Positions 34,462-43,231 of a stretch of DNA of 64,000 nt are shown here, one piece after another (positions within the stretch are counted from its first letter, which is position 1; each line of letters opens with the position of its first letter). Source of the DNA: CF-118 sp035934385 (lineage in GTDB: Bacteria > Chloroflexota > Dormibacteria > Dormibacterales > Dormibacteraceae); NCBI GenBank assembly GCA_035934385.1, contig DASYXY010000082.1:31778-95777 (forward strand), in the 5' to 3' direction. The notes beneath the pieces were generated by a model. It did not search any database, had not been told where the DNA came from, and saw only the letters and a program-made list of their open reading frames with translations. The position numbers were made by a program, and so were the translations under genes.

Positions 34462-36033
34462 GTGCAGCCCGGCATAGTCGCACTGCGGCGCGATGTGACG
34501 GCAGCCTGGCAGAACGACCTGCGGTCGGTTCGCCAGGATGGCTACGACGTGGAGCGCGGCCGCGAGTCGTGGGCGTTCATCCAGCGCTTCAACCAGCTCA
34601 TCTCCGACCTGCGCATTCCCATCCAGCGCGCGTGGGGCCCTGGGGGCCTCGTCCACGTGGCGGACAGCCCGGACATCGCGGGACCGGGTCAGCGGGTCTC
34701 GATGACCCGGGTCAAGCTGCGCAACCACGGCAACGGCGTGGCCATCGAAGCCTCGACGCACAGCGAGGGCGAGGCCAAGCCGAACCCAGGCCTGGGACTT
34801 GACCGGGAGATCGAAGTCGCCGGGGTGGCGCCATTGGTTTTCGTCCAGGAGCTTTACGGGACGCTCACGGCGTTCTTGCAGACAGCCCTCAGCGTGGACT
34901 TCGAGCTACACGGCTCGCGCTGGCTCTTCGAGCAGGTGGCGGCCGAGCATTTCCTGACGAGCGCGCGGTGGCCTTCGCTTGCCGAGCTCTATCAGCGTGT
35001 CGCGCGCGAGTACGCGGTCGAGGACAGCTTCGAGAAGGTGATCGAGACGTTCGCGCCCCGCAGCACGGAAAACGGCGAGACCCGGGTCGAGCTCGGGCTC
35101 GAAAACCTCCACCGGTGCCGCGACACCGACCCCGACATCGCCAACTTCGTGCACGTTGTAAGGCTGGCCGTCGCCGCGGACGAGGTCGACACCATGGTCA
35201 CCAGCGAGGTCGTCGCACATGACCTCAAGCTGGATCGCGAAGCATGCATGAAGCTCGGCCGGCTGCTTCACGCCGAAAAGGACGTGTGGCGAGACGGCGA
35301 CGCCGAGGAGGACTTCGCCAGCTGGAATTTCCAGCCGTCGTTGAATGTGCACTTCTTCCGGCGCATCGGCTCGATCGACGACTTCCTCGCCATCCAGGCC
35401 ACGCTGAATCCCGCAACATCCAACGGAAACGGCGCTGCGAAATCGCGTGATGAGTCGGTGACGAGGGAGAGCGCGACACCGCTGCCGGACGGCATCGTCA
35501 CCTTCCTCATGACCGACGTGGTCGAGTCGACGCCGTTGTGGCTGCGAAGCCGCTCCCAGATGTACCTGGCGATGAAGCGGCACGACCAGCTGTTGAGCGC
35601 ATCCATCGAAGCAAACGGCGGCGTTGTGCTGAAGGAGCGCGGGGAAGGGGACAGCTTCTTCGCCGTGTTCCTGCGCGCGACCGATGCGCTGGCGGCCGCG
35701 GTCGACGCCCAGCGCGCTCTCCAGACCGAGCCGTGGCCCGACGGCGTCCCGATCCGCGTCCGGATGGCGATCCTGACCGGCGAGGCTGACGCGGACGACG
35801 GCGACTACCGGGCGCCGGCGGTGAACCGCTGCGCCAAGCTGCGCCGGCGTGCAGCGGGACAGCAGGTCCTGGTCTCGGAGACGACGTACTCGATCGTCGC
35901 GGACATCATGCGCGAGGACCTGCAGCTGGTCAGCGTCGGTCCGCGCCGGCTCGAGGGCCACGACCGGCCGGAGCAGATCTACGTGCTGCAGCACCCCGAG
36001 GTCGTGCTGGAGGCATCGGTCCCCGAGGACTGA
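34462..36033 (+). CDS. Class III adenylate/guanylate cyclase with a large N-terminal domain
   Basis: The 523-residue protein starts at GTG 34462 and has no membrane helix. Residues about 345-510 form a class III cyclase domain: VTFLMTDVVESTPLW with the first metal Asp, GGVVLKERGEGDSFFAVF with the second, and DGDYRAPAVNRCAKLRRRAAGQQVLVSE near the transition-state residues. The first 330 residues contain an acidic domain with a DUF5939-like or SRPBCC-like look (HGSRWLFEQVAAEHFLTSARWPSL). It may sense a ligand or bind DNA or protein partners. Cyclic-AMP production is likely, cyclic GMP less so. The gene stands alone between two intergenic gaps. Confidence 0.85.
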   Translation: MQPGIVALRRDVTAAWQNDLRSVRQDGYDVERGRESWAFIQRFNQLISDLRIPIQRAWGPGGLVHVADSPDIAGPGQRVSMTRVKLRNHGNGVAIEASTHSEGEAKPNPGLGLDREIEVAGVAPLVFVQELYGTLTAFLQTALSVDFELHGSRWLFEQVAAEHFLTSARWPSLAELYQRVAREYAVEDSFEKVIETFAPRSTENGETRVELGLENLHRCRDTDPDIANFVHVVRLAVAADEVDTMVTSEVVAHDLKLDREACMKLGRLLHAEKDVWRDGDAEEDFASWNFQPSLNVHFFRRIGSIDDFLAIQATLNPATSNGNGAAKSRDESVTRESATPLPDGIVTFLMTDVVESTPLWLRSRSQMYLAMKRHDQLLSASIEANGGVVLKERGEGDSFFAVFLRATDALAAAVDAQRALQTEPWPDGVPIRVRMAILTGEADADDGDYRAPAVNRCAKLRRRAAGQQVLVSETTYSIVADIMREDLQLVSVGPRRLEGHDRPEQIYVLQHPEVVLEASVPED

Positions 36034-36131
36034 CCCGTCGGTGGGCCGGAATAGGTAACTAAGTACCAATCACTGGAGTGGTCCTCCCGAACGGACATCG
36101 CTCATCATTTACCGGCGACTCGATCTCATCT

Positions 36132-36157
36132 TTGCGTCGGCGTTCCCGGCCTATATA
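36132..36157 (+). promoter_or_regulatory. Candidate promoter for the secreted-protein gene at 36222
   Basis: A TATATAT stretch beginning at 36152 follows TTGCGT (36132-36137) with a spacing of 14-16 bp. It lies 65-70 bp before the TTG start, in an otherwise GC-rich gap. The -35 matches only loosely. Confidence 0.35.
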
Positions 36158-36221
36158 TGCTGTTTGGACTCGGGTAGCGATCCCGGATGGGCCGGTGGTG
36201 TGGATCTTCAAGGAGGGTGCA

Positions 36222-38192
36222 TTGGCTCTTACTGGACCCCGTGTAATTCGACTTCTGCTGGGTGCCGCCATCGTGGTGGCGAGCATCGGCAGCCAGCCGG
36301 CCATGGCAGCCACTCAGGCCACGGGCGGCGTCGACAGCTTTGAGACAACGGCGGGCGTAGGCGCAAACGGCAGCGCCCAGGTGTTCGACCGGAGCAACAG
36401 CTCCGCCGACAGCTCATCCGTGGGCGCAACCAGCCAGCCCAAAAATGTCACGACGTCAAGTCCCGGGCTGCTGGCCAGCTTTGCCGGCCTTAACCACTTT
36501 GACGAGCGGTTCGGCTCGAGCAATCATGGCAACCAGTTCAGCCTCGAGCCGCCCGACCAGGGCCTGTGCGTCGGCCAGGACACCAACGGCAATGTGCGCG
36601 TGGTCGAGGCCCTGAACGACGTCTTCCAGGTCTATGACACTTCAGGCAAGGCGCTCATCGCGAGGCCGAGGGCTTTGAACGAGTTCTTCGGGGACGCGCC
36701 GTCGATCATCCGTGGGGCCGGGCCTGGCGGCAGCCCGGAGTTCGGACCATTCATCACAGACCCGTCCTGCCTTTATGACGCCGCGACCCAGCGCTGGTTC
36801 GTCGACGTCCTGACCCTGGACACTTTCCAACTGGTCGGCGCGGACGGCCAGCAGCACTTCGTCGGAACCAACCACCTGGACATCGCGGTCAGCCAGACGG
36901 CCGACCCGACCGGAGCCTGGAATTTCTTCCACATCGACGTCACCGACGACGGCACTGACAATGGCTTCGGCAAAACCCCCGACGACGGGTGTTCCACTGG
37001 ACCCATCGGTAAGCCGCCGGCGGGTGGCACGCACTTGCACGCCTGCCTCGGCGACTACCCGCACATAGGGTCCAACGCCGACAGCGTCTTCCTCACCACC
37101 AACGAGTACTCGCTCTTCGGCAACGAGTTCCACGGCGCGCTCATCTACGCGATGTCGAAGGCCAGCCTCGAAGGCGGCGCTCCATTCAGCCCGACCCGGT
37201 TCAACACCCACGGCATGAACCCCACCGCTTTCGCCCTCAATGGATTCACGCTGTGGCCGTCCTCAACCCCGACCGATCTCGGCTATGGGGCCGGTGACAA
37301 GAGCAACGGCGGCACCGAGTACTTCCTGAGCAGCAACGCCGCCGCCGAGGCGCACGACACCGGTGACGGCACCTCTACGTTCCACCCGTCCACAGAGTTG
37401 CTCGTATGGTCGCTTGACAACACCAGCATGCTGGACACCAACCCGGCGGCGGTCATTCTGAGCGTCAGCGCGCTGGGCGTCGGCCAGTACACATTCCCGC
37501 CGCAGTCCGAGCAGAAGTCAGGCAACCAGCCCTTGCGCGACTGTCTGAACAACAACCCATGCTCGACGGCGCTCGAAGGTATCAAGGATCCCTTCGCGGA
37601 GAAATCAGCGAGCCTCGACAGCAATGACACCCGCATGCAGCAGGTGACCTGGGTCAACGGCTCGCTTTGGGGCGCTCTCGACACCGGCCTTGACACCAGC
37701 AACGGGAAGCAGGCGGGCATCGAGTGGTTCAAGGTCTCGGCATCCGGAGGCTCGGGCGGCGCTTCGCTCGCCAACTCCGGATACGTCGGCCTGGGCAACG
37801 ACAACCTGACCTACCCGGCCATCGGAATCACGACCGGCGGTACGGGCGTGATGGCCTTCACGGTTGTAGGCACCGACTTCTACCCGAGCGCCGGCTACGC
37901 CACCATCGACGGTAGCGGCGTAAGCGACATTCACATCGCCGCCGCAGGCCAGGGTCCCGACGACGGCTTCACCGATTACCGGCTGTTCGCGAACGGGCCG
38001 AGCTTCACGCCTCGCCCTCGTTGGGGCGACTACGGAGCAGCGGTGCCCTGGGGCGGCGGCGTCTGGCTCGCCTCGGAGTACATCGGCCAGTCGTGCGACC
38101 TCTCGACTTACGAGCGGACCGTGTTCCGCTGCGATAACACCCGCACGGCGCTCGCGAACTGGGGAACCCGGATCAGCGAGGTTAGCGCTTAG
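36222..38192 (+). CDS. Large secreted protein of unknown function
   Basis: The start is taken as TTG at 36222 because AGGAGGG (36211-36217) sits just upstream and the encoded N-terminus is a clean signal peptide (RVIRLLLGAAIVVASIGSQPAMA, cleavage after AMA near residue 26). An in-frame ATG at 36078 would add 48 residues of poor quality. The mature protein of about 630 residues is rich in Gly, Ser, Thr, Asp and Asn and carries cysteine pairs (DGCSTG, LHACLGDY, DCLNNNPCST). It contains EPPDQGLCVG, AVSQTADPTGAWNFFHID and GDYPHIG, giving a beta-rich, propeller-like appearance. No enzyme motif was recognised. A strong terminator follows. Confidence 0.8.
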   Translation: MALTGPRVIRLLLGAAIVVASIGSQPAMAATQATGGVDSFETTAGVGANGSAQVFDRSNSSADSSSVGATSQPKNVTTSSPGLLASFAGLNHFDERFGSSNHGNQFSLEPPDQGLCVGQDTNGNVRVVEALNDVFQVYDTSGKALIARPRALNEFFGDAPSIIRGAGPGGSPEFGPFITDPSCLYDAATQRWFVDVLTLDTFQLVGADGQQHFVGTNHLDIAVSQTADPTGAWNFFHIDVTDDGTDNGFGKTPDDGCSTGPIGKPPAGGTHLHACLGDYPHIGSNADSVFLTTNEYSLFGNEFHGALIYAMSKASLEGGAPFSPTRFNTHGMNPTAFALNGFTLWPSSTPTDLGYGAGDKSNGGTEYFLSSNAAAEAHDTGDGTSTFHPSTELLVWSLDNTSMLDTNPAAVILSVSALGVGQYTFPPQSEQKSGNQPLRDCLNNNPCSTALEGIKDPFAEKSASLDSNDTRMQQVTWVNGSLWGALDTGLDTSNGKQAGIEWFKVSASGGSGGASLANSGYVGLGNDNLTYPAIGITTGGTGVMAFTVVGTDFYPSAGYATIDGSGVSDIHIAAAGQGPDDGFTDYRLFANGPSFTPRPRWGDYGAAVPWGGGVWLASEYIGQSCDLSTYERTVFRCDNTRTALANWGTRISEVSA

Positions 38193-38206
38193 TTCGCGTC
38201 AAAACA

Positions 38207-38238
38207 AGGGCCGGCCGCGAGGCCGGCCCTTTCTTTTT
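38207..38238 (+). terminator. Rho-independent terminator
   Basis: A perfect 10-bp stem AGGGCCGGCC/GGCCGGCCCT with a GCGA tetraloop (38207-38230) is followed by TTCTTTTT. It begins 14 bp after the secreted-protein stop and is the clearest intrinsic terminator in the window. Confidence 0.92.
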
Positions 38239-38280
38239 GGTGGAAGCACGGGGCCAGCCGATGCTGTTGTACTTAGGTCG

Positions 38281-39267
38281 ATGAACCGCCTGATCGACCG
38301 GTACTCCGTGGTCGTGGTCGCTGTCGCCGCCACCCTGTGGGCGACCGACGCGTACTTCCGCAACCAGCTCGTGAAGCACCTCACGCCGAGCGAGATCGTG
38401 GTGATGGAGGACGCGCTGGTGGCGCTGTTCCTCCTTCCCGTGCTGATCCGCAGCCTCGGCGACATGCGCAAGCTCGGGACTCGCGGCTGGCTGGCAGTCA
38501 TCGCGATCGCCGCCGGAGCTCAGGCGCTCGCGACGATTCTCTTCACCAAGTCCTTCTCGTACGGGATCTACTCCGAGACGTTCGTCCTGCAGCAGACCCA
38601 GCCCCTGATCGCGATCGTCCTCGCCTGGATCATGCTCGGCGAGCGCAGGCGGCCGTGGTTCTGGCCGGCGGTCGTGGTCGCGCTGATCGCGGTCTACATG
38701 GTGGTGCAGGCGCCGAACATCTCTCTGAGGCAGCCGTTCGCACCGATCACGTCGCTCAGCGGCGGGCGGGTAGACGCCGGACTGTATGCGCTGGGAGCGG
38801 CGGCGCTCTGGGCCGGCGGCACGGTGTTCGGGCGCTACGCGCTCGGCTCGATCTCCTTCTGGAGCATGACGTCGCTGCGGTTCACCGTGGCGCTGCCGAT
38901 CCTCATCGCGGTGGTTTTGCTGTCGCCCGGCGAGGGCTTCGCCGGGTTCAGCCACTACACCTTCAACGACTTCTTCCCCAACCTTCTGGGCATCGCGCTC
39001 ATCCCGGGCCTGCTGGCGCTGCTGCTCTACTACCGCGCGCTATCGAAGACCCCGGCATCGCTGGCGACCATCGCCGAGATGGCCTTCCCGGTGGCCGCTA
39101 CGCTCATTGCCGCCGGTCCGGCGCCCTGGGGTTTCCAGCAGCCGATCTACCCGGCGCAGATCGCCGGCACCGTACTGCTGCTGGGCGTGATCGTGGTGCT
39201 CGGTTGGACCAAGGAGAAGGTACCGCCGGTCGTGCAGGCCAGGGCGGTCGAATTGGCGGCTGGCTGA
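38281..39267 (+). CDS. EamA/DMT superfamily transporter
   Basis: The 328-residue membrane protein has two similar halves of about five helices, the hallmark of the drug/metabolite transporter superfamily. It shows ATLWATDAYFRNQLVKHLTP in helix 1, FVLQQTQPLIAIVLAWIMLGERRRPW at the end of the first repeat and ALSKTPASLATIAEMAFPVAATLIAA in the second. Such carriers export amino acids, metabolites or drugs; the substrate is unknown. It starts 43 bp after the strong terminator, so it begins a new transcript. The following SRPBCC gene is 53 bp downstream and may be co-transcribed. Confidence 0.88.
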   Translation: MNRLIDRYSVVVVAVAATLWATDAYFRNQLVKHLTPSEIVVMEDALVALFLLPVLIRSLGDMRKLGTRGWLAVIAIAAGAQALATILFTKSFSYGIYSETFVLQQTQPLIAIVLAWIMLGERRRPWFWPAVVVALIAVYMVVQAPNISLRQPFAPITSLSGGRVDAGLYALGAAALWAGGTVFGRYALGSISFWSMTSLRFTVALPILIAVVLLSPGEGFAGFSHYTFNDFFPNLLGIALIPGLLALLLYYRALSKTPASLATIAEMAFPVAATLIAAGPAPWGFQQPIYPAQIAGTVLLLGVIVVLGWTKEKVPPVVQARAVELAAG

Positions 39268-39320
39268 ACGTCGTAGAGGTGACTACATTCGCCGCCGATC
39301 TTTAGCAGGAGGGCTGAAGC

Positions 39321-39740
39321 ATGGCTGAGTACGGCACCAGCGTCGAGACAACCGCATCGCCGGACAAGGTCTGGAAGGTGTGGTCAGACACGTCCACCTG
39401 GGGCCAGTGGAACCCCAACGTGACGACCATGGACATGCACGGCCCGTTTCAGTCGGGCAGCACCGCAGTGATGAACACGCCGGCGGGTCAGCACCACCAG
39501 ATGCGCCTGCTCGACGTCCAGCCTGGCAAGGGATTCGCGCTCGAAACCAACGTGATTCCCGGCACCACGTTTCGCTTTAACTGCCGCATCGAGCCGAGCG
39601 GGTCGGGGTCGCTGGTGGGTCAGTGGGTAGAGGTGAAGGGGCCCCTCGGGTTCCTGGGTTTCATGTTCGGTCCGAACGTCTCGAAAGAATTCCCGACTTT
39701 GCTCAAGAACCTGGCGAAGAAGGCCGAGGCCGCAACCTAG
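39321..39740 (+). CDS. SRPBCC family protein
   Basis: The 139-residue protein has the SRPBCC signature at its N-terminus (SVETTASPDKVWKVWSDTSTWGQWNPNV), a central curved sheet (MRLLDVQPGKGFALETNV) and a C-terminal helix (FPTLLKNLAKKAEAA). It belongs to the polyketide-cyclase/START-like group that binds hydrophobic ligands. A clear ribosome binding site, AGGAGGG at 39307-39313, precedes the ATG. The stop overlaps the convergent MarR gene by 4 bp. It differs strongly from the SRPBCC protein at 7766-8215. Confidence 0.85.
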   Translation: MAEYGTSVETTASPDKVWKVWSDTSTWGQWNPNVTTMDMHGPFQSGSTAVMNTPAGQHHQMRLLDVQPGKGFALETNVIPGTTFRFNCRIEPSGSGSLVGQWVEVKGPLGFLGFMFGPNVSKEFPTLLKNLAKKAEAAT

Positions 39741-40144
39741 CTCTCAGGCAGCTGAAGGCCCTCCAGGAGGTCTCGGTTCTTGGTCAGGCTGCGCACAAAT
39801 ACCGTGTGCGCGCGCCTGTAAGCGGTTCGTCCCTGGTCGGTGATGTGCGCGTACGCGCCGCGCCTGTCCGTCGGGCATGACTGGCGGTCGATGAGGCCGG
39901 CCTTGATCATCTGGTCGAGCCGCCTCGAGGCGCCGCTGTCGGTGATGCCTGAAACTTTCGCGAGCTCCTGAAAGCGGAGCAGTCCGCCTGGAGCTTGCAC
40001 AAGATGTCGAAGGACCTCATACCACGCCAGCGGTATGCCGGCTTGTGGCATGAGGTCCTTTTCCAACGCCGCGGTCATCAGGTTGTGGGCGCGGGTCAGG
40101 CCCTCCCACAACCTGGTGGTGTCGTCAGCACCTGTCTTCGCCAT
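39737..40144 (-). CDS. MarR family transcriptional regulator
   Basis: The 135-residue protein shows a winged helix-turn-helix with recognition region FQELAKVSGITDSGASRRLDQMIKAGLIDRQSCPTDRRGAYAHIT, including the wing DxRG motif, and flanking dimerisation helices. MarR proteins usually respond to phenolic or redox ligands and repress neighbouring genes. It lies 30 bp downstream of the YceI-family gene on the same strand, so they probably form an operon. An inverted repeat upstream of that gene at 40758-40769 is a plausible binding site for autoregulation. Confidence 0.88.
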   Translation of the reverse strand: MAKTGADDTTRLWEGLTRAHNLMTAALEKDLMPQAGIPLAWYEVLRHLVQAPGGLLRFQELAKVSGITDSGASRRLDQMIKAGLIDRQSCPTDRRGAYAHITDQGRTAYRRAHTVFVRSLTKNRDLLEGLQLPES

Positions 40145-40174
40145 CAGACGGCCGTAATCGTACGGGCTCCACTG

Positions 40175-40720
40175 TTACGCAGCCGCCGCTTCCGCCACCG
40201 TGACGATGATCTCGGCGTCAATCGCCAGCTTGATCAGGTGGCTTGCAAACGGGACCGCACCGGCAAGGCCGTCCCAGTTGAGTCCGAAGTCCATGCGGTT
40301 CAGCTGTCCCGCGGCGCTTACACCCAGCCGCTCCTTGCCACCGAACGGGTCGGCCAGCCGTCCCTCGATGGTGCCTGTCAGCTCGACGGGGCGTGTGGTC
40401 TCCTTGATCGTGAGGTCGCCGCGAAGCTTGTAGTTGTCTTCGTCGACTTTCTCGATTGCAGTGACCGCGAACGTCATGTAAGGGAATTTCTCGACGTCGA
40501 AGAAGTCGGCCGAGCGCAGGTGCGCGTCGCGCTGGTCGCTGCGAGTGCTGAGGCTCGCGACCTCGACCTTCAGGGTGCCGCGCGCGCGTGTCAGGTCGTC
40601 GTCGGGGCCTTCGAACTTGGCCTCCCAGCGACTGAACTGGCCGTGGACGGTGCTCACCGCCAGGTGCTTGGCCGTGAAGCCGACGTTGGTGTGGGCGGGA
40701 TCGAGTTCGTACTTGACCAT
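40175..40720 (-). CDS. YceI family protein
   Basis: The ATG at 40720 is chosen because AGGAGG stands 5 bp upstream; the frame is open for another 10 codons upstream. The 181-residue protein has the YceI lipocalin-like barrel pattern: YELDPAHTNVGFTAKHLAVSTVHGQF, DVEKFPYMTFAVTAIEKV and LTIKETTRPVELTGTIEGR. YceI proteins bind isoprenoid or other lipophilic molecules and are often linked to acid or oxidative stress. No signal peptide is present here, so it should be cytoplasmic. It is the first gene of a two-gene operon with the MarR regulator. Confidence 0.9.
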   Translation of the reverse strand: MVKYELDPAHTNVGFTAKHLAVSTVHGQFSRWEAKFEGPDDDLTRARGTLKVEVASLSTRSDQRDAHLRSADFFDVEKFPYMTFAVTAIEKVDEDNYKLRGDLTIKETTRPVELTGTIEGRLADPFGGKERLGVSAAGQLNRMDFGLNWDGLAGAVPFASHLIKLAIDAEIIVTVAEAAAA

Positions 40721-40757
40721 GTGGTCCTCCTGTGATTGATTCGCTACCAAGGACTAC

Positions 40758-40769
40758 TTGCGTGCGCAA
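40758..40769. promoter_or_regulatory. Candidate MarR operator upstream of the YceI gene
   Basis: TTGCG-TG-CGCAA is a perfect inverted repeat with a 2-bp centre, 37 bp before the YceI ATG. Its size and symmetry suit a MarR dimer, and a MarR gene lies in the same operon. Assignment is by context only. Confidence 0.35.
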
Positions 40770-40841
40770 TCAACTATTCCCACACATAGATTCCTCCCCC
40801 GCGCCAGCGGAGGAGGTCAGGAGGGGGGCGTCAGGAGAGCT

Positions 40842-41432
40842 CTACGTCTTGACCAGGTGGAACCAACCCGCGGCTCCCCGCCGGCTTGCCGTCGAGGGGA
40901 GGTCGATGTCCGCTGCGTGCGAGCCGGCCGAGTGCCAAGCCGGCCCGAATCGCTCGAGAAGCTCAGGCTCCGAGACCGTCGACATGATCGGCGGCACCGG
41001 CCGCGTGAAGGCCATCATCAGGAGGGTTGCACCGGGCCCGGTCAGGTCGTTCACTCCGCGCGCGTAGGCGTCGCGCTGCCTGCTGTTGAGCCCGTGGAAG
41101 CAGCCGAAATCGAACACGAGGTCGTAACCGGGGTCGAGCTTCAGCTCCTCGAGGCGGGTCACGTCGCCTCGGCGAAAGTCGATGTTCACCCCGGCTTTGG
41201 AGGCGCGCCGTCGGGCTTCTTCAAGGGCTCGCGGCACCGACTCCACCGCGGTGACGCGCCACCCATTGGTGGCCATGAACACCGACTTGGTGCCAAGGCC
41301 CGAGCCCAGGTCGAGCGCGCGTCCGGGCGGCAGGGCGTCCGGTCCTTTCATCGCTTTAGCAAGCTCGCTTGGCAGCATTCGATCCCACGGAGTGAAGCCG
41401 AACCGATACATCAGGCGATACACAACGCTCAC
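40842..41432 (-). CDS. Class I SAM-dependent methyltransferase
   Basis: The 196-residue protein has motif I RALDLGSGLGTKSVF (about 38-52), motif II acidic residue in VTAVESVP, motif GDVTRLEEL and the post-motif LVFDFGCFHGL. This is the Rossmann-like fold of small methyltransferases of the TehB/thiopurine type. The substrate is not predictable. The N-terminus (SVVYRLMYRFGFTPWDR) is amphipathic and common in this group. The gene is divergent from the ABC transporter ATPase with a 36-bp gap between starts. Confidence 0.85.
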   Translation of the reverse strand: MSVVYRLMYRFGFTPWDRMLPSELAKAMKGPDALPPGRALDLGSGLGTKSVFMATNGWRVTAVESVPRALEEARRRASKAGVNIDFRRGDVTRLEELKLDPGYDLVFDFGCFHGLNSRQRDAYARGVNDLTGPGATLLMMAFTRPVPPIMSTVSEPELLERFGPAWHSAGSHAADIDLPSTASRRGAAGWFHLVKT

Positions 41433-41468
41433 GTCGCGATCGTAGCGCCGGTACAGTTACGCGCTGGC

Positions 41469-42392
41469 ATGGCCGCCACCAACGCCCACGACGATGTCGT
41501 CTCTACGCACGGACTGACCAAGCGGTATCCAAACGGCATCGTTGCCGTCGACGGCCTCGACCTCGTGGTTCGTCGCGGTGAGGTTTACGGATTCCTTGGG
41601 CCCAACGGCGCGGGCAAGACCACGACGCTGCGCATGCTGCTCGGTCTGATCCGACCCACGGCGGGCACGGCGAATGTCGCCGGCGCAGCGCCGGGTACCC
41701 CGGCGTCCCTCACCAAGGTGGGAGCGATCGTCGAGGCGCCTGCCTTCTATCCGTACATGACCGGCTATGACAACCTGCGGCTGCTCGCCATCTACTGTGG
41801 CGTTCCCGCCAAAAGAGTTGATTCCGCACTCGACGCAGTCGAGCTCACACCGCGCGCAGGTCACAAGTTCTCGACCTACTCGATGGGGATGAAGCAGCGC
41901 CTGGGCATCGCGGCCGCGCTGATCAAGGAGCCGGAGGTGCTGATCCTCGACGAGCCGACCAACGGCCTCGACCCACAGGGCATGGCCGACGTGCGCAACC
42001 TGATCACTGAGCTGGGCAAGGGCGAACGCACGGTGCTCGTCTCGAGCCACCTGCTCGGAGAGGTTGAGCAGATGTGCACCCGCATCGGCGTCATCCGCAA
42101 GGGCAAGCTCGTGGCCGAAGGCACCATCGACGAGCTGCGCGGCAAATCGACGCTGATCATTCGGGCGAAGCCCGCCGACCAGGCACTCGCGGTCCTCGCC
42201 GGTGAATGCGGCGCCGACAAGGTGAAGGTCACCGACGACGGCGCGTTCAGCCTGAGCGTCGAACCGGCGCGAGCCGCAGAGCTGAACCGGCGGCTGGTAC
42301 AAGCCGGCATCGACGTGAATGAGCTGCGCGAGAGCGAGCGCTCGCTCGAAGACGTTTTCATGGAGCTGACCGGCACGGAGGGCGGCCTGTGA
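41469..42392 (+). CDS. ABC transporter ATP-binding protein (ABC-2 type)
   Basis: The 307-residue ATPase has Walker A GPNGAGKTT (44-52), a modified signature YSMGMKQRLGIAAAL, Walker B VLILDEPTNGLDP and the switch HLLGEVEQMC. A C-terminal extension of about 80 residues (KPADQALAVLAGECGADKVKV) is typical of DrrA/NatA-type exporter ATPases. It pairs with the following permease to export a drug, lipid or peptide, or to supply a membrane function. The ATG at 41469 is used; the frame is open far upstream over the methyltransferase gene but is not supported there. Confidence 0.92.
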   Translation: MAATNAHDDVVSTHGLTKRYPNGIVAVDGLDLVVRRGEVYGFLGPNGAGKTTTLRMLLGLIRPTAGTANVAGAAPGTPASLTKVGAIVEAPAFYPYMTGYDNLRLLAIYCGVPAKRVDSALDAVELTPRAGHKFSTYSMGMKQRLGIAAALIKEPEVLILDEPTNGLDPQGMADVRNLITELGKGERTVLVSSHLLGEVEQMCTRIGVIRKGKLVAEGTIDELRGKSTLIIRAKPADQALAVLAGECGADKVKVTDDGAFSLSVEPARAAELNRRLVQAGIDVNELRESERSLEDVFMELTGTEGGL

Positions 42393-43231
42393 GGGAGCTT
42401 GCGGCCGAGCTCTACAAGACGGTGCGCCGGCCGGCGGTGTGGGTCTGCGTGCTCGGCCTGATGATGATTGCAATCACGATCGGATACGCGGTTCCGTGGC
42501 TGGCGGAGACGTTCTCAAAGACCACGCAGGGCCTACCGCCAGGCACGACGCTGGCCGACTTCAAGGTCACGCTCTACCCGCAGAACTTCGTGTTCAACAC
42601 GGTCGGCGATCCACTTGGGGGAGTGTTCGCGCTCATCCTTGGCGTGCTGCTGCAGGGGAGCGAGTACGGATGGGGCACTGTGAAGATGCTCTACACGCAG
42701 CGAGCGGGGCGCGTGTCGATGCTGGCCGGCAAGCTGGCCGCGCTGGCGATCGTGGTCGTGGTGATGGTGATCGGCCTCTTCGCCGTCGATGCCGTCGCGA
42801 GCGTGGCCGCCGCCCTGTTCGACGGCAAGATGATCCAGTTCCCGGCGGCGATCGAGATCGTCAAGGGGATCGGCGCTCTATCGCTGGACTACGCGTTCTG
42901 GGCATGTTTCGGATTCATCCTGGCCACACTCTTCCGCCAATCGGCCATGGCGATCGGTCTCGGCCTTGCTTACGCGCTTGTGGTCGAGGGGCTCATCTTC
43001 GGGTTCGGCGCGGCTTTGCTCAGCTGGCTGAAGAACGTGCAGCAGTGGTTCCCGATCGCCAACACCGGCTATCTCACCGACTCGCTCGGGTCAGCGAAGA
43101 TCAAGGGCATCCCGGAGTCGCCGCCGCCTTTCGCGGATGCGACGCACGCAGTGATCGTGCTGACGGCCTACGTGGTGGTGTTCGTGGTGATCAGCGCGGT
43201 GCTGGTGCGCCGCCGGGACGTGACGAGCTGA
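42389..43231 (+). CDS. ABC-2 type transporter permease
   Basis: The 280-residue membrane protein starts at GTG, overlapping the ATPase stop as GTGA. It has about six helices (around 17-37, 70-90, 103-130, 155-180, 183-205, 248-270) and a large extracytoplasmic loop after the first helix (SKTTQGLPPGTTLADFKVTLYPQNF). The layout matches ABC-2 permeases that pair with NatA/DrrA-like ATPases. Function follows from the operon; the substrate is unknown. The end overlaps the convergent membrane-protein gene by 41 bp. Confidence 0.88.
   Translation: MRELAAELYKTVRRPAVWVCVLGLMMIAITIGYAVPWLAETFSKTTQGLPPGTTLADFKVTLYPQNFVFNTVGDPLGGVFALILGVLLQGSEYGWGTVKMLYTQRAGRVSMLAGKLAALAIVVVVMVIGLFAVDAVASVAAALFDGKMIQFPAAIEIVKGIGALSLDYAFWACFGFILATLFRQSAMAIGLGLAYALVVEGLIFGFGAALLSWLKNVQQWFPIANTGYLTDSLGSAKIKGIPESPPPFADATHAVIVLTAYVVVFVVISAVLVRRRDVTS

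Noticed and set aside
36078..36221. Upstream in-frame ATG for the secreted protein
   Set aside because: It would place 48 polar residues before the signal peptide and ignores the AGGAGG-TTG start at 36222.
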